Below are positions 18,917 through 28,970 of a DNA stretch of 64,000 bases, piece by piece. How positions within the stretch are numbered: position 1 is the first letter of the stretch; the number at the start of each line of letters is the position of its first letter. Origin of the DNA: Merluccius polli. Its lineage: Eukaryota; Chordata; Actinopteri; Gadiformes; Merlucciidae. The notes under the pieces are model-generated. The model had not been told where the DNA came from. It was given only the letters and a program-made list of their open reading frames with translations, and did not search any database. The translations under genes and the position numbers were made by a program. The stretch is from positions 1-64,000 of the forward strand of contig JAOPHQ010002906.1 of the NCBI GenBank assembly GCA_030340625.1, given 5' to 3'.

Positions 18917-19334
18917 GTGGCGGCCCGTACCTGCGCATGTGGCTGGAGGGCGGAAAGGTCAAAGTTCAGGTCAACGGCTCGGAGAGGCTGGAGTCCGGGA
19001 GTGTGCTCAGCGACGGCGAGGGTCCACTTTGTGAGCGTGGGGGTGGAGGGCGGGGGGGGCGGGTGTGACCCTGTTTGTGGGGGATCAGAAGCAGGGCTAC
19101 ATGCCGCAGGCCGGGCCGCTGGACACCCGGGCGGGGGACAGGGTGTACGTGGGCGGCGTGCGTGAGGAGGGCTCAGCGTCTGCGTTGGGGGGATTCTTTA
19201 AAGGCTGCCTGCAGGACCTGAGAATCAACGACAGAAGGCTGCAGTTCTTCAGGCTGGAGTCGTCGGTGAGGTCCTACCCTCTGGAGGTCATGGCCAACGT
19301 GAGCGCGGGGTGCACCGGGGACGATCCCTGCAGT
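18713..19334 (+). CDS. crb1: crb1 exon 7: laminin-G 2 with poly-glycine insert (two frame breaks)
   Basis: It encodes LamG2: YLPARFGSEDSLSYAVFSV, LRTRRPTGLLLAIANGSE, then 20 glycines (18865-18924), PYLRMWLEGGKVKVQ, and later GGFFKGCLQDLRINDRRLQF up to DDPCS. Human CRB1 has the same LLLALEN ... YIRVWLE segment without the glycines. The frame needs one G fewer at 19020-19022 and one fewer in the 8-G run at 19052-19059. With both, the exon runs phase 1 to phase 0 and joins exon 8. The donor is AGT|GTGAGT. Confidence 0.88.
18865..18924 (+). repeat. crb1: Coding GGC/GGT triplet repeat (20 glycines)
   Basis: Sixty bases of in-frame GGC and GGT codons within LamG2. They lie between the strands ending LLLAIANGSE and starting PYLRMW, probably a surface loop. 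Because the array is made of triplets, length changes would keep the frame. Confidence 0.9.
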
Positions 19335-20253
19335 GTGAGTAAAGACAGCACCCCCCCCCCCCCCTCCCCAAGAGCTTCTTAAAGCACTTCTAGATGTTTT
19401 CTGGACCCTTCTGGAGTTGCTGAAAGCACCTTCTTTCTTGTTAAAACTTGTTAAAATCCTCCAAGAGCTTCCTTAAAACCTCCTAGAGCTTCATAAACAA
19501 AAGCCCTTTTGAGGAAACGATAGCTCCAGTTGATCAATTGAGAGAAAACTTCCAGGAGATTACACATGCAAGTGTTCAAGGGGGAGGTGTGATAATGTCA
19601 GTGATAGATCACATTATGCGACGATGCCAAAGAGCATTCTGGAGGCTAAGTGGTTATTTGTATTATTCATGGTACCTGGGAGTGGTAAATCACTAGGGAG
19701 TGTGTCCCATGCTGTTGCATTTAAACAACATATGCTCAAGTGTACACACCTTTCTGGTTGTGAGCCCGGTAGCGTGACAGACTGCAGGGTAGCTGGAGGG
19801 TCAGTCAGCAGGCTGCCCTCGTAGCAGAAGGTCCCTGGTTGTTCTCCAACCTCCAAAGCCATGTTAGGGGTCAGGGGACAGAGCAGCAGGTCTAGTCAGC
19901 GGATCTACTCTGGGAAAATGAACATGATCCACAAATGATCAATGATTTTTCAACTATATTCCCCCCCCCCCCCCCCCCCCGAAAAAAATGTGCAAATATG
20001 GAAATATGAAATGGACGCTGTTATAATAGTTATACTGGTAGATTTTATATAGTTTCATATTTGCTTTAATTAAGGATCAACAGGAACATTTTGTGGGATA
20101 ATTGCGATGGATTCATTCTTACAACAAGCATCACTTAAAAAGGTTTTTTTCGAGATGTCTTTCGGGAAAAAAAGATTGCAATGTTGCAATTGCAGCGTTT
20201 CCCAACATGATCGCTCTCATCTGATAAACCTCCCGTTTCCACGTGACCTCCAG
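19335..20253 (+). other. crb1 intron 7
   Basis: It begins with a C run after the donor and contains a C run at 19960-19980. A SINE-like segment lies at about 19755-19850: an A-box-like run, then GGTCCCTGGTTGTTCTCC, which resembles a polymerase III B box. No exon was recognised. Confidence 0.5.
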
Positions 20254-20420
20254 GGGAAGCCCTGTCTCAACGGAGGCCTGTGTTTTTTCGGCGTGGGACC
20301 AGTTCAACTGCACCTGCCCCCCCCACACGGCAGGACGGCGCTGTGAGGAGGTCAGCTGGTGTGAGATGACCCCGTGCCCCGCGGGCTCGGAGTGCAGGAC
20401 GCTCCACCAGGGATACGAGT
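20254..20420 (+). CDS. crb1: crb1 exon 8: two EGF repeats (one frame break)
   Basis: Phase 0 in, phase 1 out. It encodes GKPCLNGGLCF and, one frame later, SAWDQFNCTCPPHTAGRRC, then WCEMTPCPAGSECRTLHQGYEC. These correspond to the CRB1 pair ending VQWCGFSPCPHGAQC. The shift falls in a run of 6 T (20283-20288), and five T keep the frame. Acceptor CCTCCAG, donor GTAAGT. Confidence 0.9.
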
Positions 20421-21204
20421 GTAAGTGCTAGGCCCGGATCTTCATCATCTTGTTGTCATCAGGAAAGGAGATACTCTCATTCAGTTTGTACATTGATCAT
20501 CAAGAATTGAGAAAACACAAAAAAAGAGAGAATATTTAAATAATTAGGTACATAACTAAATTGGATAATGACAAACATCAAAACACTGCATCCATAAAAA
20601 AACAGTCCTTGCACCAGTATACTGTATATGAACAACTAAGAGTTACAATAATGCAAGGGACATACGACGATGACATAATAGCTGGATGGAGAGGCGGGGC
20701 CAGGACAGGGCTGTGGTAGTGGCTGGGGATTTGGCTCCCAGCGAAAGCACAGAGTCTGTCTTCTCCTGTGTAAACAAGTGATACAACAACACATACTTAA
20801 TCTGCTCGTGCAATATGCTCTCCACTGGACTGAGGCTCGATGACTTCTTTTGTAAAGAGAGATTAGGGATGATTTTCATGGCTGCCTGTCTGCTGCAGAG
20901 ACCACGTCGTTCCCAGTCACATTACACCCATTAGTAATCATCGTTCATTACACGTGCTTGTTTCTATAAATGGCCTCGTCTGTCGGCCTACAATGGATTC
21001 AGAAGAATGGTCAGTGTTAGTATCAGGTTAGTGTATTACTGCCATGAAGTTCTTGCTTCCTTTATACGTGGAAATGGAAGGCTTTTAACCGAGTCTCCAT
21101 GCTATGAAGTAGCCTGTAATATAGATTGTGGATAATCGTCAATGTATTTAAGGTCATCAAACATCTCCTCAATCTGACCTCAATCTTGCGCCTCACTTCC
21201 TCAG
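20421..21204 (+). other. crb1 intron 8
   Basis: About 780 bp of unique AT-rich sequence. I see no gene or notable repeat in it. Confidence 0.6.
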
Positions 21205-22162
21205 GCTACTCCAACGTGACCCTCCTGAACGACAGCAGCGTTCTGTCCTACCGGGGGAACGGCCGCATCTCCCGCGACATCACCAGCCTGACGCTGAGCC
21301 TGCGCACACGCAGACACCACGCCGCGCTGCTCCACGCCGAGAGAGGCTCCGCCTTCATCACCCTCTCCCTCCAGGACGGCCTGCTGTGCATGGAGCTGCA
21401 GAGCTACGTGGGAGGAGAGGAGGAGGAGGAGGAGGAGGAGGAGAAGGGGAAGGAGGAGTTATCCACGGTCAGCCTGAGGAGCAGGAGGGTGGTGAGTGAC
21501 GGCGAGTGGCACAGCGTGCAGCTCTTCATGACGGCGCCCTGGTCGCGGCGCTCCAGCTGGTCGCTGGTCCTGGATGAGGACGCGGAGGAGGCCAGCACCT
21601 CGGCCGCGCCGGGAGGCGGCAGCCTCAACTTCCTGCGGCGGGGCGTGGACATCTTCCTGGGGGGCCTGGGCCCCGGCGTGGGCTGGGGGCTGGTGGGCTG
21701 CCTGGGCCCCGTGGAGCTGGGGGGCGTGGCCCTGCCCTACTTCAGCTCCTCTCAGGTCAAGCAGCCGCGGCAGCAGGAGGAGCAGTTCGTGCGCACGTCG
21801 GCCACCCCGCCCCGCCCCGGGTGCGCCGGCGGCGCCGTGTGCGAGCCCAACCCCTGCCTGAACGGAGGGCTCTGCCAGGACCTCTTCCACCTGCACCGGT
21901 GCGTCTGTCCCGACGGCTGGGCCGGCCGCCGCTGCAGTTTATTCGCCGACACCTGCGCCTCGGGCCCCTGCGTCCACGGCAATTGCAGCGTGAGCGGCGC
22001 CGGGTACGACTGCACGTGCGACTTTGGCTACACGGGCGGCGACTGCGAGGCGGAGGTGGACGTGTGCGAGGGCCACCTGTGTGCGCACGGGGCCACGTGC
22101 CTGCAGGGGCCCGACCGCTACGCCTGCTTGTGTGCCGAGAACTACACAGGACCCCTCTGCAA
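21205..22162 (+). CDS. crb1: crb1 exon 9: laminin-G 3 and three EGF repeats
   Basis: An intact 958-base exon, phase 1 in and phase 2 out. LamG3 runs from YSNVTLLNDSSVLSYRGNG through LRTRRHHAALLHAE, DGEWHSVQLFM and LNFLRRGVDIFLGG. EGFs follow: VCEPNPCLNGGLC, DTCASGPCVHGNC and VDVCEGHLCAHGATC. Order and wording match human CRB1. A run of nine acidic residues (21419-21445, GAG/GAA codons) is a fish-specific low-complexity insert. The GTAAGG donor overlaps an in-frame stop, so failure to splice would terminate the protein here. Confidence 0.96.
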
Positions 22163-22869
22163 GTAAGGCTCACCGGGAAGGGGATCAGAGATGCAGACAG
22201 ACAATACTAGACTACATAGACTAGACTAGATTAGACAACACACTCAACAGCACAATAGAAGCCTTAGAAGCCTTGAATACCACGACTTATTGACATTATC
22301 CACTGTGTAACAATGTCAAAAACACCCCAACAGCATCCAAGACAACAAAACCCCCACTGATAACAGACACATTTTACATCTTCAAAAAAGTGTGGCACTA
22401 CACTTTTTGTCTAAGTAGAAAAAAAAAGAAAAACGGCCTTTGAAAAGTAAATGCAAACAAAACAGTGAGAAAAAGAAAAACCCCATGGCTTGCACAGCGG
22501 AGAGACCGTATGCAATCACAAAGCGGGTCCCCACTCTGTAAGCACTTTCCACATCTTCTCCTCTTGCTCCCGCCGCGCATTTTCGACTCCTCAGAAGCCA
22601 GTGAGTCTGAGCTGTGGCGTCTTGTTGTGGAACAATCGCTGCGCTGAAGAAGCCTCTCAGCGCCGCACCGTCTCTCCACGCAGCCGCGCTCCGTCTTCCT
22701 GTCATGTGCCATTTGCCTTGTAGAACCACCAGGGGAATCCCCCTGAACCATTTATGCCTCCCCATAAACACACACACACACACACACATTCACTGCTTAA
22801 GCTCTGTCTTACGCACAAAAAACACAAACATTCACTGCTCTCTCTCTCTTTCAGACACACACAGACACA

Positions 22870-22901
<32 letters not shown>

Positions 22902-23520
22902 GCCTTTTAGAACCGACTCGCTCAGCAAGCCACTGGATCAGTGGCACATCTCTCCTTTCATTGCCGACATCTTTGCAACAAACCGAGAAAATGTATTGTT
23001 GTTGTTTCGTCTCTTCTCCTGTATTTCAACCTCGGCATCTGCTTCTTTTTTTTTTCTTTCTCCCTCGCTCTCCCTCTCTTTCTCTACGCTTCTGTTTCCC
23101 TCTAGCGAGCGAGTTGAAGAAATACCGTGGTACATTGTTGTCAGAAATATGTAAGTAGTTTTGTTTTCGTGTTCCCACTTTGTTCAGTGCTGCATATTTG
23201 TCTCTCTGTGCTGCCGCACACAGTCTGACGCACATCTTATGTACCAAAAAAAAAAAAACGTGTCTGCTCTCAGAATTAAATAGTTGCAGTTTATTTAAAG
23301 CCTAGAATGAAATGTGGTCCTTGTCTCGTCTGTGTGTGTGATGTCCCTGTAGTTTAAGAGCAGCTGGAGGTCTTTGAAGCCATTGTTCTAGACCAGTGGT
23401 TCTCAAACTATTTTCACTAATGTACCCCCTCTAAGATATTTCTGCTACTGTGCAGACATCTCGTCTATTCATTGCTTTGCGTGTCTGATGGCGGTGTGTT
23501 GTGAATTTGCCACCTGCCAG
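22163..23520 (+). other. crb1 intron 9
   Basis: Unique sequence with small CA repeats (22770-22790 and 22853-22900). No exon was recognised. The exon 10 acceptor is GCCACCTGCCAG. Confidence 0.6.
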
Positions 23521-23646
23521 ACGCCCCCCCAAGCTGCCCGTGTCCATTTGCGGCGACGACACCAGGAACTACACCTGCTTCAACGGGGGGAACTGCACCG
23601 ACCGCGAGCTGTCCTGCGACTGCCCGCCCGGCTTTGCGGGACACCG
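23521..23646 (+). CDS. crb1: crb1 exon 10: one EGF repeat
   Basis: Phase 2 in and out. It encodes RPPKLPVSICGDDTRNYTC followed by FNGGNCTDRELSCDCPPGF and AGHR. This matches the divergent human CRB1 EGF STVCGNEKTNLTCYNGGNC. That segment is quite different in CRB2, which is one reason for the crb1 call. Donor GTGAGA. Confidence 0.93.
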
Positions 23647-24305
23647 GTGAGAACGCCGCCTCCCACCGCCGCCCCATACCACCCAAGATGGCTGACAACC
23701 AATTGGGGACATGTTGAGACAAAAGGGGTTGAGGTTGATTTATGAGTCTAGCTTCCAGGGAATCCTAGTTGCTTATTTGCTTAGTAGCAAAATACTAAGA
23801 CACTTTGTGGCCCGACTTGCAAATAAGCAAGTCAGCAAATGATACAACTTAGTAGGCAGGTTTCACTGAAGGGGGTGGGGGGGGGTGGGGGGGGGTGGGG
23901 GGGGGGGGTTAGTGTATGAGGTGTTGCTGAACAAGTGTTGCTGAGCCACATTCGTGGTTGATTGTAGGAAATGAATACAATACTATCTATGCATTCAATT
24001 CAATTCAAAAGAGCTTTGTTGCCATGGAAAATAAACATTTACATTGCCAAAGCAATTTAAAAAATGAAACAAAGGAAAAATAACAAAGCACTACAAAAAG
24101 GTCAAAAACTAAGCGAAATATCGATTCACATACGATGCACATACAAGTGCAGTGCAAACAGTGAGGTAATGGTGAGAGTGTGAATCACACTATTTCCTAG
24201 ACATGGCCCACAGAATGAGTCTTTACCCATCTCTGTAGACATTATTGACTGTACAATGTAGATGCACAATATAACATATATACAAATCTCCCCCCCCCCC
24301 CCCAG
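23647..24305 (+). other. crb1 intron 10
   Basis: It contains a G-rich GGGGT minisatellite (23873-23910) and ends in a run of about 15 C (24290-24304) that abuts the exon 11 acceptor CAG. The rest is unique sequence. Confidence 0.6.
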
Positions 24306-24432
24306 GTGTGAGCAGGAGGTGGACGAGTGCAAGTCCAACCCCTGTCTGAACGGTGGCTACTGCCGCAACCTCATCAACAAGTTTGCGTGCGTGTGCGACA
24401 TGAGCTTCGCCGGCGACGTGTGCCAGACGGAC
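24306..24432 (+). CDS. crb1: crb1 exon 11: last EGF repeat
   Basis: Phase 2 in, phase 0 out. It encodes CEQEVDECKSNPCLNGGYC then RNLINKFACVCDMSFAGDVC. Human CRB1 has DECASDPCVNGGLC ... NKFQCLCDVAFAGERC at this point. The donor GAC|GTAAGC joins in phase 0 to exon 12 at 28971. It could also join the CRB3-like exon at 28480, which has the same phase. Confidence 0.95.
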
Positions 24433-24555
24433 GTAAGCGACATTTACTTTTACGTTGCCGTCCTGCTGTGGCAGAACCTCTTCCAGCTCCTCTCCTACCT
24501 CATCCTCCGCCTGGATGAGGACGATCCCCAGGTGGACTGGGGAGGGGAGGAGTGA
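24433..24555 (+). CDS. crb1: crb1 exon 11 read-through: alternative C-terminus
   Basis: Without splicing at 24433 the frame stays open for 40 residues and stops at TGA 24553-24555. The encoded tail contains a hydrophobic run (YFYVAVLLWQNLFQLL, then SYLILRL) and ends DEDDPQVDWGGEE. From memory, an alternative mammalian CRB1 C-terminus made the same way has a very similar QNLFQLLSYLILRM segment and acidic end. That similarity would not survive in unused intron sequence. The product would be about 1325 residues, either anchored by this segment or secreted, and would lack the ERLI tail. A polyadenylation-type AATAAA lies near 25279. Confidence 0.7.
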   Translation, partial: VSDIYFYVAVLLWQNLFQLLSYLILRLDEDDPQVDWGGEE

Positions 24556-24570
24556 TGCCCACCCCTCTCT

Positions 24571-24635
<65 letters not shown>

Positions 24636-25499
24636 TTGACAGCTACAGGTCAGTGAAGGTCTGTGCGCTGGTTTTAGGTACAGATACGTGAGCACACTGT
24701 ATGAGTTCAGACTCATGCAGTACTATACATGTTCTGTATAGTACAGAGCTGTGACTGTGCCTTAACATGACTCTTAGTCTTTACTATAGGAGTATTTATA
24801 ATGTGTGTTTGGTGGTTATTTATTGGCGTTATACATCATAAGGTCACAGTAGAGCCGGCTGGGTGATATTATTTCAAGCATCAGTATATTTTTAAACCTA
24901 TGCTTGAAGGCATTCAGATTTTACTGTCAAAAAGGGAATTTTAAGAAACAACCCTGCACAAATATTCAGTTTTACTGGCAAATGTGTCAGGAGAGGAGTT
25001 CTGAATGTCATGTCACATTTTTAACAACCTTAAAATACATCACAGTATTGCAAAAACCAAAATCCCAGACCATTTGTATAGTATCACAATATATTACCTA
25101 GCTCTGATTCCCTGTTCAAATGAGTCACGCTATAAAAACACAGCTCTCAGAACATAGCATTAGAGAACATAACCAAATGAACAGTTTTGCAATTGCACAG
25201 GTAGCGATTGAGTTTGAAGTATGTATTTTATATTAAAGTATGCACTTTTGTTGACAGTGTAAATATAATGGGGTAGTAATAAATTCATATGCGTAAGATG
25301 TCACGTGGGCCTTTATATAGGCTGCACCTGTTTTGATTGGTTCAGGTCACTATGGCTGATAGTAATAAGTGTCTTTGGGTATTGGACAAAACAAAGGGGC
25401 ATTTATTGTAGCCTGGTACCTTACTGTCTGACTGTGGCCTGATTGTATTTCAAAGAGAAGAGATTGTTTATATGACTGTGTTTCTTCTGTGAGGGGTTG

Positions 25500-25885
25500 G
25501 CATTGACTTGAACCTGAATCGACCTCTCGTGCGGTGAACCCAAATGCAGAGACTCAGAAGGGCAGACGCAAAAGGAAGCTTTACTTAATGTTAACAGGCA
25601 GACTGGACAGCAAGACTGGTCAAATCAAGGCTGGTCCGTGAATCGATCAAAGATTCAGCATGAACGGCAGTCAATAAACAGAGCTTGGAAACGCTCTCTG
25701 AGGACGTAAGAGAGGACTATCCGCCGCGCCTATTCATTTAAAAAGCGTAACACCCAATGGGGAAAGCACAACAACCACGTCATCACTCACTCCGACCAAT
25801 GGTGTAACAAGGAACTGACAAACAGGAACTAAGACACTTAAACACAGGGAACACAGGTGAACAGAATGACTAAGTAACACAGGTG
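25500..25885. repeat. Probable interspersed repeat
   Basis: Wording such as GTGAACCCAAATGCAGA, CAGACTGGACAGCAAGACTGG and GAACACAGGTGAACAGAATG is typical of a common fish interspersed repeat. Related phrasing occurs at about 11985-12330. No termini or target duplication were identified, so class and borders are uncertain. Confidence 0.4.
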
Positions 25886-26818
25886 TGCTACAAACATAAC
25901 ATTTGAAGTCTATATGTTTCAGTCCCATCCATTCTTCATGCTAGCTTTTCTTCGTCTTTTTATGTATTTTACTGCTTGCTGTCTGTCATTGTTGTTTGTG
26001 TAGAAGTAAGACAGATGTCTACAGAATGTCATCTGTTTGGATTTGTCTGTCAGTTATCGGGTGTTTCACTGTCTTGTCCTTTCATCCATATTGTCTCTAG
26101 TTTAGTGTCACTGTCTGTATTTCTTGTTTATAATAAAACAAACAACCTGACTTTCTTAGGAGCTTTGATCTGTCATCTTTCCTCTGTTGGTCTCTGTTGT
26201 CAATCATGATTTTTTTTTTCAACCATCGCCCATTGTCATGCATGGCTTCATACCGTCTTGTGTACAGATTAAAGATGCAACTGACATTTGTCACAAGCCA
26301 ACTAAAGAAGAATTATTCGACTAAAACTGAGACGTGTGAATCGTCATTGGGGCAACGTCTGTGTGTGTGTGTGTGTGTGTGTGAGCAGAGTGTGCAGCAG
26401 TCAGGTGGCTTGTGGTGCACCAAACATAGCAACTTAATCTCCCTTAACAAGATTGAGGACGGGTGTAAATCCTGGAATAATCTAATCTTCAGACGCACAT
26501 TCAAAGACAACCAGTGTGGCGAGACTTGATTTTGTCTTTCTGCCTGTGTGTGTGTGTGTGTGTGTGTGTCTCTCTCTCTCTCTGATTGGTGGCCCAAACG
26601 ACGAGACCTCAGAAAGGTGGTACCAGGAAGTGGTTTGTCAGCGTCTGTGCTGATGTGGCCGTCCTTTGAGCGGGAGAGAGATAGGAGACTTGTGCTTTGC
26701 CAGCGGAAAAAGAGGAGGAAAAAAAGATGGCATCTGAGAACAAACTGCTGTTTCAGCAGAGAGCTGGTGGCATTCACATAGGGTTTGGGAAACCTTATGA
26801 GGGCAACGTATCGCTCAC

Positions 26819-26841
26819 ACACAATAGATACAAGCACTCAT

Positions 26842-26908
<67 letters not shown>

Positions 26909-27081
26909 AGATACAAGCACCCATGCACACACACACACACAACACAATAGATACAAGCACCCATACACACATACACATTAGCACACAACACAATAGATAC
27001 AAGCACCCATGCGCACACGCACACATATGTGCACACATATACACACACATGCCTGCAGATATGCAAATGGTTACCAGCACC

Positions 27082-27125
<44 letters not shown>

Positions 27126-27340
27126 CACACATTCACATAGGTGTCCCGTAGCAGCAGATATGGTAACACACACACACACAGAAATAGATATAAACACCCA
27201 TGCATGCACACATTCATACACACACACACACACACATTCATACACACACACACACACTTTCATACACACACACACACACACACACCTGTACCTTCAGATA
27301 AGGAAATCGATGCAAACCCTCATACACACACACACTACAT
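26819..27340. repeat. CA array with an embedded ATAGATACAAGCACCCATG unit
   Basis: CA dinucleotides are regularly interrupted by copies of AATAGATACAAGCACCCATG (at least four near 26823-27010) and by degenerate versions further on. This is a composite mini/microsatellite. The His/Thr and Cys/Val frames on its strands are not genes. Confidence 0.85.
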
Positions 27341-27537
27341 AGATAATGTCGACAGCAGAGGCACACTCTCTGTGGTAGCTGTTGTGTGTGTGTGTGGGTC
27401 TATGCGTGTGTGTGTGTGTGTTAGTGTATGTGTGTGTGTGTGTGTGGGGGGGGGGCGGTAGGGGGTAAGTCTAGCGGTGTACCTTAGAGACTGGTTAGCG
27501 AGCGGCATCCCTGTCTGCTAGTGGCAGTGGGTGACTG

Positions 27538-27625
27538 ATGGCGGGCCCTGGCTGGAGGCTGTGCGGCTCGGGTGGCGTGGCGACAGCCCTGACAGCAGCT
27601 AGCTGCAGCGCTGGTGTGACAGCAG
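27538..27625 (+). CDS. CRB3-like unit, exon I (start and N-terminus)
   Basis: The ATG at 27538 follows an in-frame TGA at 27532-27534, so no longer frame is possible. It encodes MAGPGWRLCGSGG then VATALTAASCSAGVTA and ends G|GTAAGC, a strong donor, in phase 1. As a signal peptide it is only weakly hydrophobic. The start context has C at -3 and G at +4. Human CRB3 begins MANPG, a resemblance that may be chance. Confidence 0.45.
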
Positions 27626-27926
27626 GTAAGCACTTTTTCCTTTCTCCGCGGGAGTCAGAAGAGAGAACGTGTCGAGAGAAAGGGAACGAGATGTGCTGTC
27701 TGCAGCAAGAGTAAGTTGGGTTTTTTTTTTTCTTTCTTTTTTTTGCCGCCGTCTCCGTCGAGGCTGCGATTTTTTCACTCCGAACTTTATGCCTCGGTTT
27801 TGTAATTCTTGATCTTTTTTTTTCGCTCGTTCAACACATGTTCAACTAAACTAACTTGTTCATAATAGCACAATTTGTGTTACATGGTTTACTCCCGACG
27901 GTTGATATTTTGGTTGTCTTTGACAG

Positions 27927-27967
27927 CTCTACTGTCAACTACCATGACACAGACCCGTGTTCCTGAT
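27927..27967 (+). CDS. CRB3-like unit, exon II (41 nt linker)
   Basis: Flanked by a pyrimidine-rich acceptor TTGTCTTTGACAG and a consensus donor GAT|GTAAGT. Read from phase 1 it encodes ALLSTTMTQTRVPD and ends in phase 0, exactly as exon III requires. Read after crb1 exon 11 (phase 0) it would be out of register, so it is not an ordinary crb1 exon. Confidence 0.5.
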
Positions 27968-28007
27968 GTAAGTTACTGTCTCTGCAGTGAATCAACACCA
28001 ATGTCTC

Positions 28008-28149
28008 TGAACGCCTGCTCTGAACGCCTGCTCTGAACGCCTGCTCTGACCCGCCTGCTCTGACCCGTCTGCTCTGACCCGCCTGCTCTGACCCGTCTGC
28101 TCTGACCCGCCTGCTCTGACCCGCCTGCTCTGACCCGTCTGCTCTGACT
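28008..28149 (+). repeat. 13-14 bp minisatellite CTCTGACCCGYCTG
   Basis: About ten head-to-tail units: three of CTCTGAACGCCTG, then seven alternating CTCTGACCCGCCTG and CTCTGACCCGTCTG. It lies in the intron between exons II and III of the CRB3-like unit. Confidence 0.92.
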
Positions 28150-28479
28150 CAACCAAATCAAGGGGTGGTTGGGGGTGTTTGTTGCTGGATCATTGCATGT
28201 GCAAATTACTGGCGGTATTTTTTCGGAACAACATGGGGGATTTCAGGAGGCGTGCCGGTGCCTGGGTGTGTGATATTACTGTGCAATGATTCAATTGCGC
28301 TTCACAATGTCCTGAATTGTTGCCCTGGGAGCACAGACCCGTTCACAGGTGCAAGTATTTCTGGCGCCGGGTGTTACATTCGGCTGGGAGCTGGAGGGTG
28401 TTACAGACGTGTTACAGGCGTGTTAGAGAGGTGTGTTTATGGCTGTGACAGCGGTTCTCTTCCCCCCCCTTCCACGCAG

Positions 28480-28728
28480 ACGGATCGCGCGCCGTACGGC
28501 TCGCGGGTGGCCGCGGTGCTGGCGCCCTGTCTGGTTGCCTTGGCGACCGTGGTACTGCTGGCACTGGCGCTGGCGCTGGCCAAGCTGCGTGAGCGGCGGC
28601 AGACGGCCGGAGGTTTCCCGCCACAGCGACTAGAGGAGGGCGGCCATGCTGGCGGCGGCCATTCGTCTGCCGCGCCGGGAGACGTGCCCCTCAGGACGCT
28701 GGCGGCGCGGGTGGAGCGGCTGGTGTAA
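28480..28728 (+). CDS. CRB3-like unit, exon III: membrane segment and ERLV tail
   Basis: The acceptor CCTTCCACGCAG opens an 82-residue frame ending at TAA. It encodes TDRAPYGSR, a membrane segment (VAAVLAPCLVALATVVLL then ALALALA), the basic juxtamembrane KLRERRQT, a FERM-site-like GGFPPQRLEEGG, a Gly/Ser/Ala spacer and a terminal AARVERLV. The FERM motif carries Phe where Crumbs tails have Tyr, and the PDZ ligand ends in Val instead of Ile; both are conservative. It lies 240 bp before the authentic crb1 tail exon. No canonical AATAAA is seen between the two. Confidence 0.75.
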   Translation, partial: TDRAPYGSRVAAVLAPCLVALATVVLLALALALAKLRERRQTAGGFPPQRLEEGGHAGGGHSSAAPGDVPLRTLAARVERLV

Positions 28729-28970
28729 CGTAGCCGCGAGGGGCAGCACGCATACGTGTGTGTGTGCCAGTGCGTGTGTTTGTTTGTGGACAGTGACTGA
28801 GAGAGCGAAAGAGAGGAAGGAGGGGGGAGAAGGGGAGAGATAAATAGCCATTTAAAAGTCATTTGTAAAACCGATGCCGTTTTAAGATACGTTTGGCTCC
28901 GTCACCGACCGCAACTTCGGTCCTTTGAACATTTGCATCTCTCTCCCTTTCTTTTTCTCTTTCTCTCCAG

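Larger units (their letters stand above)
24433..27537 (+). other. First part of crb1 intron 11
   Basis: It starts with the read-through tail, followed by a GT/GA repeat (24574-24634) and unique AT-rich sequence. An interspersed-repeat-like segment covers 25500-25885. Small GT repeats and the interrupted CA array at 26819-27340 follow. No further coding exon is visible before the CRB3-like unit. Confidence 0.6.
27538..28728 (+). other. CRB3-like gene nested in the last intron of crb1 (three coding exons)
   Basis: Three exons in consecutive compatible phases (start to phase 1, phase 1 to phase 0, phase 0 to stop) predict 125 residues, against 120 for human CRB3A. The order is a short N-terminus, a Ser/Thr-containing linker, one membrane segment and a tail with KLRERRQTAGG, GFPPQRLEE and a terminal VERLV. 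Remembered CRB3 reads KLREKRQTEGTY and ends ERLI. CRB3 is a small apical polarity protein that binds PALS1 and PAR6 at tight junctions. Exon II cannot follow crb1 exon 11 in frame, which argues for an independent 5' end. Alternatively, exon III alone is an alternative crb1 tail. The start is the weakest part. Confidence 0.6.

Noticed and set aside
26815..27281. Regular spacer-repeat pattern (ATAGATACAAGCACCCATG between CA tracts) considered as a CRISPR-like array
   Set aside because: Spacers are simple CA repeats in a vertebrate genome; it is a composite minisatellite.
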